DNA of 64,000 nt from Cysteiniphilum sp. JM-1. GTDB taxonomy: Bacteria; Pseudomonadota; Gammaproteobacteria; Francisellales; Francisellaceae. Under the pieces are notes generated by a model. The model ran no database searches and was not told where the DNA came from. It worked only from the letters and a program-made list of their open reading frames with translations. Position 1 is the first letter of the stretch. Each line of letters begins with the position of its first letter. Location of the stretch: NCBI RefSeq assembly GCF_008711525.1, contig NZ_VXKS01000004.1:1-64000 (forward strand), read 5' to 3'. The translations under genes and the position numbers were made by a program. Positions 30,244 through 38,911 of the stretch are shown here, piece by piece.

Positions 30244-30291
30244 AAAATCAAAAATCAAAAATCAAAAATCAAAAATCAAAAATCAAAAATT
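30244..30291. repeat. 7-bp tandem repeat (AAAAATC)
   Basis: Five perfect AAAAATC copies (30250-30284) with degenerate copies at both ends. It lies between the divergent promoters of the toxin-antitoxin pair and the methionine operon. Its proximal edge supplies the probable antitoxin -35 box. Such tracts can change copy number by slippage. Confidence 0.9.
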
Positions 30292-30338
30292 AGATTACCC
30301 CATACAAATAAAAAATCACAAAAAAATGCAAATCATAA

Positions 30339-30368
30339 TTGACAGCCTTTAAAAAACTCTGGTAGTGT
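30339..30368 (+). promoter_or_regulatory. Promoter of the methionine operon
   Basis: TTGACA (30339-30344), 18 bases, TAGTGT (30363-30368). Expected start near 30375, giving a leader of about 217 bases before the first enzyme gene. Confidence 0.65.
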
Positions 30369-30402
30369 AAGTTCAAATTACTAATTTTTTCGTGAAGACA
30401 TT

Positions 30403-30486
30403 ATGCTTGAATACGCTTGTTACAAACGAATGATGATGCCCAACCTAGGCGCTGTTGTCGAGGTTGGGTTTAAGTCGTTTGCTTAA
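30403..30486 (+). CDS. Candidate Met-rich leader peptide
   Basis: A 27-codon frame begins MLEYACYKRMMMPNLGAV and ends TTTGCTTAA. The ATG follows GTGAAGA at a normal ribosome-binding distance. Codons 10-12 are ATG ATG ATG (30430-30438), directly before the first hairpin of the leader. Known amino-acid attenuators (thr, his, leu, ilv, trp, phe) have clusters of their own codons in this position. The product itself is probably of no use; ribosome stalling would be the signal. No homologue comparison was possible. Confidence 0.6.
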   Translation: MLEYACYKRMMMPNLGAVVEVGFKSFA

Positions 30487-30553
30487 GCGCGAACAAGCGA
30501 TTTAAATGCCAATTCCAGTGCCTAGGATCCCAAAGGCACTGGCTCCTTGCCAG
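30439..30553 (+). promoter_or_regulatory. Structured leader with alternative hairpins before the methionine genes
   Basis: Stem 1: CCCAACCT(30439-30446)/AGGTTGGG(30461-30468). Stem 2: TAAGTCGTTTG(30471-30481)/CAAGCGATTTA(30494-30504), 11 bp with two G-T pairs, spanning the leader stop. Stem 3: CCAGTGCC(30515-30522)/GGCACTGG(30535-30542). Stem 4: CTGGC(30539-30543)/GCCAG(30549-30553), which excludes stem 3. No U-run follows stem 3 or 4, so control may act on translation or through Rho. The SD (AGAGGTT, 30581-30587) is also complementary to AACCT at 30442-30446. Confidence 0.6.
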
Positions 30554-30591
30554 CGACCCCAAGCGCGAAAAATAGCTTAAAGAGGTTCAAC

Positions 30592-31812
30592 ATGGCAAAT
30601 CAATTTACAAATGAGCAACACTTCACCACGCAATGTATCCATTCAGGCATCCAAGCAGATCCAAATAATGGCGCATTATTAACACCTATCTTCCAAACAA
30701 CTACATACCAACAAGAAAGTGTTGGCAATCACAAAGGGCACACTTATAGCCGTTCATCTAATCCTACGGTGAGCGTATTAGAAGAGAAACTTGCCAAGCT
30801 TGAAAAAGCACCAAGTAGCGCATGTTTCGCCACAGGCATGGCAGCCATTAGCGCACTTGCTTGCACTTTACTCAAAGCGGGTGATCATGTCGTCTGTTCT
30901 GATGTTGTCTACGGCGGCACCGTGCGCTTATTCAATGAAGTGCTTCAAAAATTCGGCGTTAATATAAGCTATGTTGATAGTAGCAACCCACAAAATATTA
31001 AACATGCGATTACTGACAATACACAACTAATCTTAATTGAAACCCCCGCTAATCCAACGCTTAAATTAACTGACATCAAGGCGATCGCTGATATTGCTAA
31101 GGCACATGATATTCTACTGGCAGTGGATAATACTTTCTTGACGGCGGCACTGCAAAAGCCACTTGATCTAGGGGCAGATATTAGCATCTACTCAACCACC
31201 AAATACATTGATGGGCACAACGCGACTGTTGGTGGTGCGTTAATCGCTCAAGATGAAACGATTAACGAGCGCTTTCGCTATACTCGCAACTGCTTAGGAT
31301 CAATTCAAAAGCCCTTTGAGGCATGGCTTATTTTACAAGGCATTAAGACATTGCCGCTACGCTTGAAACAACATTCTGACAATGCCTTGGCAGTCGCGCG
31401 TTTCTTGGCAACACACGAGGCAGTTAAAAGCGTTTACTACCCTGGCTTAAATAGCTTTCCACAGCACGCACTAGCTGAAAAGCAACACCTAGGCGCACAC
31501 GGTGGCATGCTTGCCTTTGAGCTTAAAGGTGATATTCAAAATGGGATAAACTTTATTAATTCGGTTAAGCTATGCGCGTTAGCTGAGAATCTCGGTGCGA
31601 TTGAAACCTTAATCACACATCCTGCGACAATGACACATGGTCCAATTGCCGCAGACGAGCGTAAACGCCTTGGTATTCATGATGGTTTAATTCGATTATC
31701 TGTTGGCTTAGAAGATCCATTTGATATCATTCAGGACTTGGATCAAGCATTAGCCGCTGCCACTGAACAACAAAGTAAGCAAAATAAGCAAAATAAGCAA
31801 AAGGTATCTTAA
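30592..31812 (+). CDS. metB: Trans-sulfuration enzyme, probable cystathionine gamma-synthase
   Basis: 406 residues from the ATG at 30592 (AGAGG 5 bases upstream); a longer TTG start at 30547 runs into the leader hairpin and is rejected. PLP fold type I, Cys/Met metabolism family: substrate-binding YSRSSNPT (52-59), SATGMAAISAL-like block and the PLP lysine K204 in YSTTKYIDGH. It probably joins an activated homoserine with cysteine; an O-acylhomoserine sulfhydrylase role is possible. The C-terminus ends in a KQNKQNKQK repeat. It is first in the operon, 2 bases before the aspartokinase-like gene. Confidence 0.82.
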   Translation: MANQFTNEQHFTTQCIHSGIQADPNNGALLTPIFQTTTYQQESVGNHKGHTYSRSSNPTVSVLEEKLAKLEKAPSSACFATGMAAISALACTLLKAGDHVVCSDVVYGGTVRLFNEVLQKFGVNISYVDSSNPQNIKHAITDNTQLILIETPANPTLKLTDIKAIADIAKAHDILLAVDNTFLTAALQKPLDLGADISIYSTTKYIDGHNATVGGALIAQDETINERFRYTRNCLGSIQKPFEAWLILQGIKTLPLRLKQHSDNALAVARFLATHEAVKSVYYPGLNSFPQHALAEKQHLGAHGGMLAFELKGDIQNGINFINSVKLCALAENLGAIETLITHPATMTHGPIAADERKRLGIHDGLIRLSVGLEDPFDIIQDLDQALAAATEQQSKQNKQNKQKVS

Positions 31813-31814
31813 TC

Positions 31815-32618
31815 ATGACACAATATCGCTGTAGTAGTTTTCAAGCCGAAGTCGTTGTGCTTAAGTTTGGCAGCTCCATTTTGGAATCTCTTGATCACTT
31901 CCAAGACGCCGCTTTTGAAGTAAAGCGCTTTGTGGATAAAGGTTACAAAGTCATTGCGGTTGTCTCGGCTATTGGTAACACTACCGATGCTTTAGAAGGC
32001 AATCAAGATGCATTTAATCTAAGTAATAATCAGACAAGTGCCAAGGCTCGCGCTTTATTGCTAGCCACGGGTGAGCTGCAATCCGTCGCATATCTGACAC
32101 AAACACTACTACAGCAAAATGTACAAAGCGATTTCATCACCAACCCAATCGTTGCTAACGGCGATTATGCCAACGCCACACCACTTCATATTAATCAATC
32201 ATTATTTCATGAGCTATTAAATACACAACAAGCCATCGTTGTACCGGGTTTCATTGCCGAGAATAAAGACAATGAACCTTGCCTTTTAGGGCGAGGTGGT
32301 TCGGATTTAACAGCCCTTTTTATTGCGCATCAATTGCAAGCCAAGCGTTGTATTTTACTTAAAGATGTTGATGGTGTTTATCATTTAGACCCCAATAAAT
32401 TTAAAGATGCTATTCGCTACGAGACACTCACTTATGACTGCGCGAAAGAAAAAGCAACGCAAGTCATTCAACCGCAAGCGATCACTTGGGCTAAAGCGCA
32501 TTGTCTGACATTTCAAATTGGTAAACTCAATGGTAATAATTACACAACCGTTGGTACATTAGAAACAAGACAAGCCACTCAATTGTCACGTCAAGTTAAT
32601 ATTTACGAGGTTGCATAA
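31815..32618 (+). CDS. Stand-alone aspartokinase catalytic domain (no ACT domain)
   Basis: 267 residues, only the amino-acid-kinase fold: VVLKFGSSILESLDHF (about 9-24), VIAVVSAIGNTTDALEG, GRGGSDLTALFIA and LLKDVDGVYHLDP. The start resembles the kinase half of bifunctional aspartokinase/homoserine dehydrogenases of the VLKFGSSV type. Both the regulatory ACT domains and the dehydrogenase half are absent, so it would escape feedback control. It probably makes aspartyl phosphate for methionine. Spacing is 2 bases to both neighbours (TAA T ATG), so all are cotranslated. A different carboxylate substrate cannot be excluded. Confidence 0.75.
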   Translation: MTQYRCSSFQAEVVVLKFGSSILESLDHFQDAAFEVKRFVDKGYKVIAVVSAIGNTTDALEGNQDAFNLSNNQTSAKARALLLATGELQSVAYLTQTLLQQNVQSDFITNPIVANGDYANATPLHINQSLFHELLNTQQAIVVPGFIAENKDNEPCLLGRGGSDLTALFIAHQLQAKRCILLKDVDGVYHLDPNKFKDAIRYETLTYDCAKEKATQVIQPQAITWAKAHCLTFQIGKLNGNNYTTVGTLETRQATQLSRQVNIYEVA

Positions 32619-32619
32619 T

Positions 32620-33786
32620 ATGGATCAGTGGACGCGCCTTATTCATCCAGAAATTGACAATAACGACCCGTATCACGCCAATAGCTTACCGATCTATCAA
32701 ACGGCTACATTCGCCCAAGATGACGCTGAGCATCCTCATAACAACTATGATTACTCAAGAAGTGGCAATCCGACACGCGCGTACGTTGAAGCTTACATTG
32801 CTAAGCTTGAAAATGCGCAATATGGTCTAGCATTTAGTAGTGGCATGGCAGCCATTAGCTGTGTGCTGCAACTATTAAACGCAGGCGACCATATCATTAT
32901 TGGCACGGATATTTATGGGGGTACACACCGAATTATTCACAAGGTGTTAACGCGTTTTAATATTCAATGCTCGCACGTTGACTTCAATGATAAGCAAGCA
33001 CTAAAACAAGCATTAACGGCGAATACTAAGTTGGTATTGCTAGAAACACCGACCAATCCACTACAGCAAATAACTGATATTAATGCCTTAAGATCAAAGC
33101 TAGCGCAGGATATTATCCTTGTCGTAGACAATACTCTGCTATCACCTTGGTTACAGAAGCCGCTGGAGCTTGGTGCTGATATTGTGATTCACTCAGCGAC
33201 TAAGCATCTAGCGGGGCACGGTGATGTTTCTGCAGGTGTTGTTGTCACTAATCATGAACATTTAGCTCAAGAGCTTAAATTCTTACAAAACGCTAATGGT
33301 AATGCACTTGACCCCATGCAAGCATGGCTTTTATTAAGAGGTGTTAAAACATTAGGTTTACGCATTGAGCGTCAACAGCAAAGCGCACTTAAAATTGCAC
33401 AATTTCTAGAGAGTCATCCCAAAGTAACTAAAGTTTACTATGCAGGACTGCCAACACATCCAAACTATAATATTATGCAGGCTCAAGCCTCAGGATCTGG
33501 CTCGGTATTAAGCTTTACTACTGAATCATTTGAACTATCTAAACACATTGTAAATCAGACTCAGCTTTTTACCATTTCAGTAAGCTTTGGCAGTTTAATG
33601 AGTCTCATTAGTCTGCCTTGCCAGATGTCGCATGCCGCAATTGATAGTAATAAACGCAATATCCCAGAGAGCCTTATCCGCCTATCGATTGGCATCGAAG
33701 ATCCTGATGATTTAATTGCCGATCTTGAGAAAGTCTTAAACCATGAAATAACAACATCTTTGACGAGTGAACACCATGCCAAATGA
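32620..33786 (+). CDS. metC: Second trans-sulfuration enzyme, probable cystathionine lyase
   Basis: 388 residues from the ATG at 32620 (GAGG upstream; the preceding stop is one base away). Same PLP family: YSRSGNPTRAYVE (45-57), SSGMAAISCVL, and PLP lysine K195 in HSATKHLAGHGD. The motif SATKHLAGHGD and its pairing with the first enzyme favour a beta- or gamma-lyase, giving homocysteine from cystathionine. The exact reaction cannot be read from sequence alone. Its end overlaps the start of metF by 11 bases. Confidence 0.8.
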   Translation: MDQWTRLIHPEIDNNDPYHANSLPIYQTATFAQDDAEHPHNNYDYSRSGNPTRAYVEAYIAKLENAQYGLAFSSGMAAISCVLQLLNAGDHIIIGTDIYGGTHRIIHKVLTRFNIQCSHVDFNDKQALKQALTANTKLVLLETPTNPLQQITDINALRSKLAQDIILVVDNTLLSPWLQKPLELGADIVIHSATKHLAGHGDVSAGVVVTNHEHLAQELKFLQNANGNALDPMQAWLLLRGVKTLGLRIERQQQSALKIAQFLESHPKVTKVYYAGLPTHPNYNIMQAQASGSGSVLSFTTESFELSKHIVNQTQLFTISVSFGSLMSLISLPCQMSHAAIDSNKRNIPESLIRLSIGIEDPDDLIADLEKVLNHEITTSLTSEHHAK

Positions 33787-34702
33787 CAGCCATATCAGTT
33801 TTGAATTATTTCCTTCTAAAGCCCATCTTGACAGTGGCAAGCTTTACCAAGCCATTGATGAGATAAAGCCTCATGCACCTAAATACGTATCCGTCACTTT
33901 TGGCGCTGGCGGCTCTGAGTCTTACGCTAATTCGTTGACACTTATTCGCTATTTACGTCAACAGCATATTGATGTTGTGCCACACATCACCTGCTTTCAC
34001 CTTGATAAGCAGGCAATTTTTAATCTTTTGCAAGAGTATATTAAGCTTGGCATTGATCGCCTTGTTGTTGTTCGCGGCGATTTGCCGCAAGATATTCAAA
34101 AGCAAACCAAAGTAAGCTTTAATTATGCTTATCAATTAATTGATTACATTCGTCAAATCAGTGGTGAGCAATTTGATATTACGATTGCAGCCTATCCTGA
34201 GTTTTATCCTGGCTCTAAGACTTTACAAGAGGATATCGATAATCTAAAACAAAAGATTAACTCAGGGGCTAATCACGCCATTACGCAATATTTTTATAGT
34301 ACTGATGCCTTTTATCACTTCTTACAAATGTGTCATGATCATCAAATCACTATTCCGATTACGGCAGGAGTGATGCCCATTGCCAATTACCAAGGATTAA
34401 AGCGCTTCTCACAAATTTGTCATGCTGATATCCCACAGTGGCTTGATAAACGTCTTGCTGCCTATCAACATGACCCTGTGGCATTACAAGACTTTGCCAG
34501 TGATGTTGTCGCTAAACTATGTGATGACTTAATTGACCTTGGCGTGCATGGGCTTCATTTCTACACTTTAAATCAAATGTCTGCAACCAATGCCGTGATT
34601 GCCAAAAGCTCGAAGCTGCAAAGCATTTTAGTACGGCAAAAAAGCCAAAGGAATCAACAAGCCCCCGAGCTAGTCAGCATTACCCAATTAGCATCTCGTT
34701 AA
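33776..34702 (+). CDS. metF: 5,10-methylenetetrahydrofolate reductase
   Basis: 308 residues from the ATG at 33776; a GTG at 33767 would add 3 residues. ISFELFPSKAHLDSGKL (FEFFPP-like), SVTFGAGGS, VVVRGDLP and QYFYSTDAFYHFLQ are conserved MetF barrel blocks that hold FAD and folate. It makes 5-methyl-THF, the methyl donor for homocysteine. It is the last gene of the methionine operon. Confidence 0.93.
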   Translation: MPNDSHISFELFPSKAHLDSGKLYQAIDEIKPHAPKYVSVTFGAGGSESYANSLTLIRYLRQQHIDVVPHITCFHLDKQAIFNLLQEYIKLGIDRLVVVRGDLPQDIQKQTKVSFNYAYQLIDYIRQISGEQFDITIAAYPEFYPGSKTLQEDIDNLKQKINSGANHAITQYFYSTDAFYHFLQMCHDHQITIPITAGVMPIANYQGLKRFSQICHADIPQWLDKRLAAYQHDPVALQDFASDVVAKLCDDLIDLGVHGLHFYTLNQMSATNAVIAKSSKLQSILVRQKSQRNQQAPELVSITQLASR

Positions 34703-34779
34703 TCACTTTAATCACTTAGCTTTACAGCTATAGGCTTTCGACGTACCATAATCACATATCAATAAAGTTATGATTCCTT

Positions 34780-35643
34780 ATGCAATTGCCACCATTAAAG
34801 TCCTTGCCCTATTTTATTGCTGTTGCCAAGCACAAGCACTTTGCTCAGGCTGCTGCCGAGCTTAATCTTACTGCGGGTGCGATTAGCCAAAAGATTAAAC
34901 AATTGGAACAGTATCTTGGGACAACGCTTTTTAACCGTGATACTAAACATGTTGAGTTAACACACGATGGCATGCGTTATTACAAAGAAATTGAAGCCGC
35001 ATTGATTCACATTGAGCAAGCAACCAGTCAGATTAAACCACTCAATCAAGACACGGTACAGCTACGCATTTTTTCAACACTTGCGGTACAGTGGCTTATC
35101 CCACGATTAAGTGATCTTTATCTAAAACATCCAGATATCAATCTCAATATGATGACATCAACTGAGTTAAAAACACATGATGTCGATAGTGCTGATCTAA
35201 GCATTCAACTGGGATTAGCGGATCCAACCAGTAAAGCAGTTAAGCTATGGCAGAATCAACTGGTGCTTGTCTACAATCCGCAAATCATTAAAGCCAATGA
35301 GATAAAAAACAGCCCTGCGATTGTCGTGAATCACCCCTTGCGTGAACAAGATTGGCAGAGCTTCTGTGACTCTACTCATTTAACAATCCCTAGCAAAAAA
35401 ATATCAGTTGCCACAACGATTCATGCGCTTCAAGCCGTTGAAAATGGACTGGGCAGCTTTGTTACGCACTTGCCCCTTGTTTATGCATTAATCCAAAACA
35501 AACGTCTTAGCATTTGGCAAGAGCCTTTGCCATTATCGCAATGTTATTACTTAGTTGATAACCAGCCACACAGGCATACTGCCAATAAAAAAATTGTGCA
35601 TGATTGGTTAGTTCAACAAGCTTACGATTACCTTGATCACTAA
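34780..35643 (+). CDS. LysR-type regulator (GcvA-like)
   Basis: 287 residues. The N-terminal HTH is LKSLPYFIAVAKHKHFAQAAAELNLTAGAISQKIKQLEQYLG (5-46), with TLFNRDTKHVELT, GcvA-like. The effector domain (about 90-287) is complete. It follows metF by 77 bp on the same strand, so it may regulate the operon as MetR does elsewhere, but the operon's own leader may be the main control. The stop is one base from the convergent lipoprotein stop. Confidence 0.88.
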   Translation: MQLPPLKSLPYFIAVAKHKHFAQAAAELNLTAGAISQKIKQLEQYLGTTLFNRDTKHVELTHDGMRYYKEIEAALIHIEQATSQIKPLNQDTVQLRIFSTLAVQWLIPRLSDLYLKHPDINLNMMTSTELKTHDVDSADLSIQLGLADPTSKAVKLWQNQLVLVYNPQIIKANEIKNSPAIVVNHPLREQDWQSFCDSTHLTIPSKKISVATTIHALQAVENGLGSFVTHLPLVYALIQNKRLSIWQEPLPLSQCYYLVDNQPHRHTANKKIVHDWLVQQAYDYLDH

Positions 35644-35644
35644 T

Positions 35645-36427
35645 TTATATAACTGGAAAACTATAATGCCTCAAGCCCACTCCACCAAAGTCATCATCTT
35701 GGGAAGAAATCCAATACGTAAATTTCAGTTGGTTAATTTCAGCATTTTGTTTTATCCTGAAAGTTGTTTCGCAAGAAGTGCACCCCTTCCCTAAGTGACA
35801 GCGTCTATTGTCAACACTAACAGCCTCTTCATTGGCAAATTCTGCATCTAGCAGGATGGGATAACTCAACCCCTTTTGTGTGTACTCATCTGGTAACAAA
35901 TAGGCTATTTTATAGCTTTTTCCTTTTTGCATAGAGTCTGTTGTCGGGTTTAATGTGTTACCATCATCTGACTTAATAAATACCTGATTTAACTCAAACT
36001 GCATACCGTCCATATAATTTAGTTGCTCTATTACTTGTTTTTTCCCATCTTGTGTTTGCAACATGATAGTTTGACTACAATATTGACGCTTATCCAAATT
36101 AACCTCTAAAAACTTCTCACCCCCATCAAGAGCTAAGTCAATATCTTCCTTATCTAGCATTAAGATATCACAACTACCTTCTCCTTTAATCACCTTCACT
36201 GTTTTAGTATTATCAGCAATCTGTAGTGCTTTTGTAGAATGTAATGAAATATATATTTTGTCACTGCTAGGACCTGGGTAAATGCTATAATGTGCCGTTT
36301 TTATTTGATAATCACTAAAACCACTATCACCAGCCTCAGATTCGCCACCACCGCCGCCACAACCACTTAAAGCAAAGCTGCCCATGATTAAAAATTTGGA
36401 GCATATCTCTTTGGACAGACCTGTCAT
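35645..36427 (-). CDS. Lipoprotein of unknown function
   Basis: 260 residues. Lipobox ALSGC (about 19-23) after a short hydrophobic signal, then a flexible GGGGGESEAGDSG linker, as in surface or periplasmic lipoproteins. The rest is strand-rich, with six further Cys including KGCTSCETTF and RRCHLGKGC, suggesting disulfides. No family recognised. Convergent with the LysR gene. Confidence 0.72.
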   Translation of the reverse strand: MTGLSKEICSKFLIMGSFALSGCGGGGGESEAGDSGFSDYQIKTAHYSIYPGPSSDKIYISLHSTKALQIADNTKTVKVIKGEGSCDILMLDKEDIDLALDGGEKFLEVNLDKRQYCSQTIMLQTQDGKKQVIEQLNYMDGMQFELNQVFIKSDDGNTLNPTTDSMQKGKSYKIAYLLPDEYTQKGLSYPILLDAEFANEEAVSVDNRRCHLGKGCTSCETTFRIKQNAEINQLKFTYWISSQDDDFGGVGLRHYSFPVI

Positions 36428-36596
36428 TGTTTTCCTTATCTGAGTTTACCGCACACGACAGACATTTCACCGCAAACAAGCAATCAGTTCCAGATACAAA
36501 AACATACAAAAAGTAAACTTACCTGCTGATCATAATTGTGATTTTAAGTGCTTTTGTGGACAATAGTTTACCCCATTACTTAAATATACTATTGAT

Positions 36597-37253
36597 ATGA
36601 AACTTTATATTTATGAACACTGCCCTTTTTGTATCCGTCCACGCATTATTTCTGGACTAAAGCAAATCCCTCTTGAGCTTATTTATCTTGCCAATGATGA
36701 TGAGAAATCTCATATTGATCTCATTGGCAAAAAACAAGTGCCTTTTTTACAAAAAGATGATGGTAGCTTTTTGATTGAAAGCTTGGACATCTGTCAATAT
36801 CTCAATAATTTTGACAACAAGCCAATATTAAGTGACGAAATCACGACAAGTTCCAAACTCATTGAACTCACAACACTGCTAAGTAATGCCAGTAAATCAC
36901 TGGTCTATCCAAGTTTTCTGAACCATCCACTTAATCAACAAGATTTCCCAACGCAAAGCGCCAAAGACTATTTTGAGCGTAAGAAAGAAAAATACATTGG
37001 TTGCTTTAAGGCAAATTTACGCTTCCCCGATGCCGCCATTGAAAGCACACAAGCGATTTTGAATGAACTTGATAAGCTTATGACATACACCTATGCTAGC
37101 AGTAACCAGTTGTCTTGGGATGATATTATGATTTTCCCAATATTGCGTAACCTAGGTATTATTAGTCATCTTATTAATATTCCTGAGAATATTAAACGCT
37201 ATGTCAAACACTTAGCGCATGAAACAGATATTGGGCTTTACAACACTTTTTAA
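36597..37253 (+). CDS. grxB: Glutaredoxin 2
   Basis: 218 residues. MKLYIYEHCPFCIRPRI has the CPFC redox pair (C9, C12); IESLDICQYL follows in the thioredoxin-like half, and an all-helical C-terminal domain ends the protein, as in GrxB of E. coli (215). It reduces disulfides with glutathione. 16 bases separate it from the next gene, so the two are likely cotranscribed. Confidence 0.92.
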   Translation: MKLYIYEHCPFCIRPRIISGLKQIPLELIYLANDDEKSHIDLIGKKQVPFLQKDDGSFLIESLDICQYLNNFDNKPILSDEITTSSKLIELTTLLSNASKSLVYPSFLNHPLNQQDFPTQSAKDYFERKKEKYIGCFKANLRFPDAAIESTQAILNELDKLMTYTYASSNQLSWDDIMIFPILRNLGIISHLINIPENIKRYVKHLAHETDIGLYNTF

Positions 37254-37269
37254 TCAAGGATAGTAACTT

Positions 37270-38448
37270 ATGAAAATCACTCAAATTGAAATTTTTGATA
37301 TTCACTGCCCCAAGCGCCCAGCATGGTCACCCGTGTTTGTACGCATTCATACCAACGAGGGGTTAACGGGAGTCGGTGAAGCAGGTCTTGCATATGATCT
37401 TGGGCATTCTGCTGCGGCACATATGATTAAAGAGTTTGCCAAGGAGATGTTATTAGGGATTGATCCATTTGCTACTGAGCATCTTTGGAACCGAATGCTA
37501 CGAGAGAGCTTCTGGGGGCTAGGTGGCGGACCTGTAGTCTATTCGGCAATGAGCGCCATTGATACTGCACTTTGGGATATCAAAGGCAAAGCACTTGATT
37601 TACCGGTTTATCAACTTCTGGGTGGTAAAACCAATAAAAAACTACGCACTTACGCCAGTCAATTGCAGTTTGATTGGGATTGTTATGAACGCAAGACTTT
37701 ATTCAAACCCGAAGACTATGCCAAAGCAACTGAAAAAGCAGTGGCTGAAGGCTATGATGCAGTTAAAGTTGATCCGATGATGTTTGATCACAAGGGGGAC
37801 ACGATCTATGACTGCACCCTGCCATTTCGTCGCGATCACTTAAATTTGATTCGTGCACGCATGCAGGCGATTCGTGATGTATTGGGTGAAAATGGCGATA
37901 TTATTTTTGAATGCCATAGTTTGCCAGGTCTTACCTCTGCCTTGCAGCTTGGTGAAATTGCAGAGGAATTTAACTGCTTATACTTTGAAGAGCCCGTTAA
38001 TTATTTAAATAGCAAATTACACGAACCGCTAAAGCAAAAACTCAATGTCCCTATTGCTGCAGGTGAGCGTTTATATCTACGCCATGGCGTACGTGAATAT
38101 CTTGAGAAGCAAACTGTTGACGTGTTGCAACCTGATATCGGTTTATGTGGCGGCCTAACTGAAGCAAAAAAAATCTGCGATTATGCTGATATGTATGATG
38201 TCAAAATCCAAGCGCATGTGTGTGGCGGTCCTGTAGCAACCGCTGCTAGTTTACACTTGGAAACTGCAATCCCCAACTTCATTATTCATGAACACCATAC
38301 TTATGCCTTAAAAGACTTTAATCGTGAGCTTTGCCTACAAGATCCACAACCTGTTAATGGGTTCTTTGAAGTGTCAGAAACACCAGGGCTTGGGATCGAA
38401 TTAAATAATGAAGTGGTGATGAAATCTCCTAGGATGGTTATTAAATAA
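37270..38448 (+). CDS. Enolase-superfamily acid-sugar dehydratase-like enzyme (MR/MLE group)
   Basis: 392 residues. N-terminal capping domain (MKITQIEIFDIHCPKRPAWSPVFVRI), then the barrel with AVKVDPM, metal ligands in FECHSLPGL, YFEEPVNYL and AAGERLYLR, and IQAHVCGGPVATAASLHLE. The blocks resemble D-galactonate/acid-sugar dehydratases. The product is probably a 2-keto-3-deoxy acid; the substrate is unknown and no transporter or aldolase is adjacent. Confidence 0.85.
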   Translation: MKITQIEIFDIHCPKRPAWSPVFVRIHTNEGLTGVGEAGLAYDLGHSAAAHMIKEFAKEMLLGIDPFATEHLWNRMLRESFWGLGGGPVVYSAMSAIDTALWDIKGKALDLPVYQLLGGKTNKKLRTYASQLQFDWDCYERKTLFKPEDYAKATEKAVAEGYDAVKVDPMMFDHKGDTIYDCTLPFRRDHLNLIRARMQAIRDVLGENGDIIFECHSLPGLTSALQLGEIAEEFNCLYFEEPVNYLNSKLHEPLKQKLNVPIAAGERLYLRHGVREYLEKQTVDVLQPDIGLCGGLTEAKKICDYADMYDVKIQAHVCGGPVATAASLHLETAIPNFIIHEHHTYALKDFNRELCLQDPQPVNGFFEVSETPGLGIELNNEVVMKSPRMVIK

Positions 38449-38552
38449 ATCACTACCTTCATACCCATTTTTATTCTTCTTGATTTTAATTCCGGTTTAT
38501 TTTGCTGTTTTTTAATCTGATTTAATTCGATTTCAAAATATCGGCATTAACC

Positions 38553-38583
38553 ACTTGACATAGCAAGGTCAAGTCGATAAATT
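38553..38583 (+). promoter_or_regulatory. Promoter of tRNA-Ser(GCU) inside an inverted repeat
   Basis: TTGACA (38555-38560), 17 bases, TAAATT (38578-38583), 14 bases before the tRNA. ACTTGAC(38553-38559) and GTCAAGT(38568-38574) form an inverted repeat over the -35 box and spacer. Confidence 0.65.
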
Positions 38584-38596
38584 GTCGCAGTACCGC

Positions 38597-38689
38597 GGAG
38601 AGATGGCCGAGAGGCTGAAGGCGCTCCCCTGCTAAGGGAGTATGGGGACAAAAACTCCATCGGGGGTTCGAATCCCCCTCTCTCCGCCA
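38597..38689 (+). tRNA. tRNA-Ser (GCU)
   Basis: 93 nt: GGAGAGATGGCCGAG start, anticodon GCT in CTGCTAA, a long variable arm, GGTTCGAATCC, and an encoded CCA. Class II tRNA, acceptor stem GGAGAGA/TCTCTCC. Confidence 0.97.
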
Positions 38690-38911
38690 CACTCAAACAA
38701 TTCAACTTTTTCCATACCAAAAATATTCAAAACATTTAATTGCTAAAGAAGAAATTCTGCAAAATGCTTTGCCGTAAGCGTATATACTGTTTTACCATAA
38801 CTTTACAACCTATTGTGAACGTTGAACATCATGGTACTTCATTATCCATTTGTATTCATGAAAGAAAAGCGCATTCACACAGCTAACCACACCTAAGAGA
38901 ACATCTAAGTT

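Noticed and set aside
30430-30560. SAM-I riboswitch
   Set aside because: TGCCAATTCCAG (30507-30518) matches a piece of the SAM-I core and GATGATGCCC looks similar to GATGAAGCCC, but the G-rich J1/2 and P2 strand and the closing P1 stem are absent. The Met-codon frame explains the region better.
30547-30591. TTG-initiated extension of the first trans-sulfuration gene
   Set aside because: It overlaps the alternative hairpin, lacks a ribosome-binding site, and the ATG at 30592 has AGAGG in place and matches the family length.
38831-38896. 21-codon leader peptide before the aminotransferase gene
   Set aside because: The frame has four scattered His codons and no clear ribosome-binding site or paired hairpins after it.
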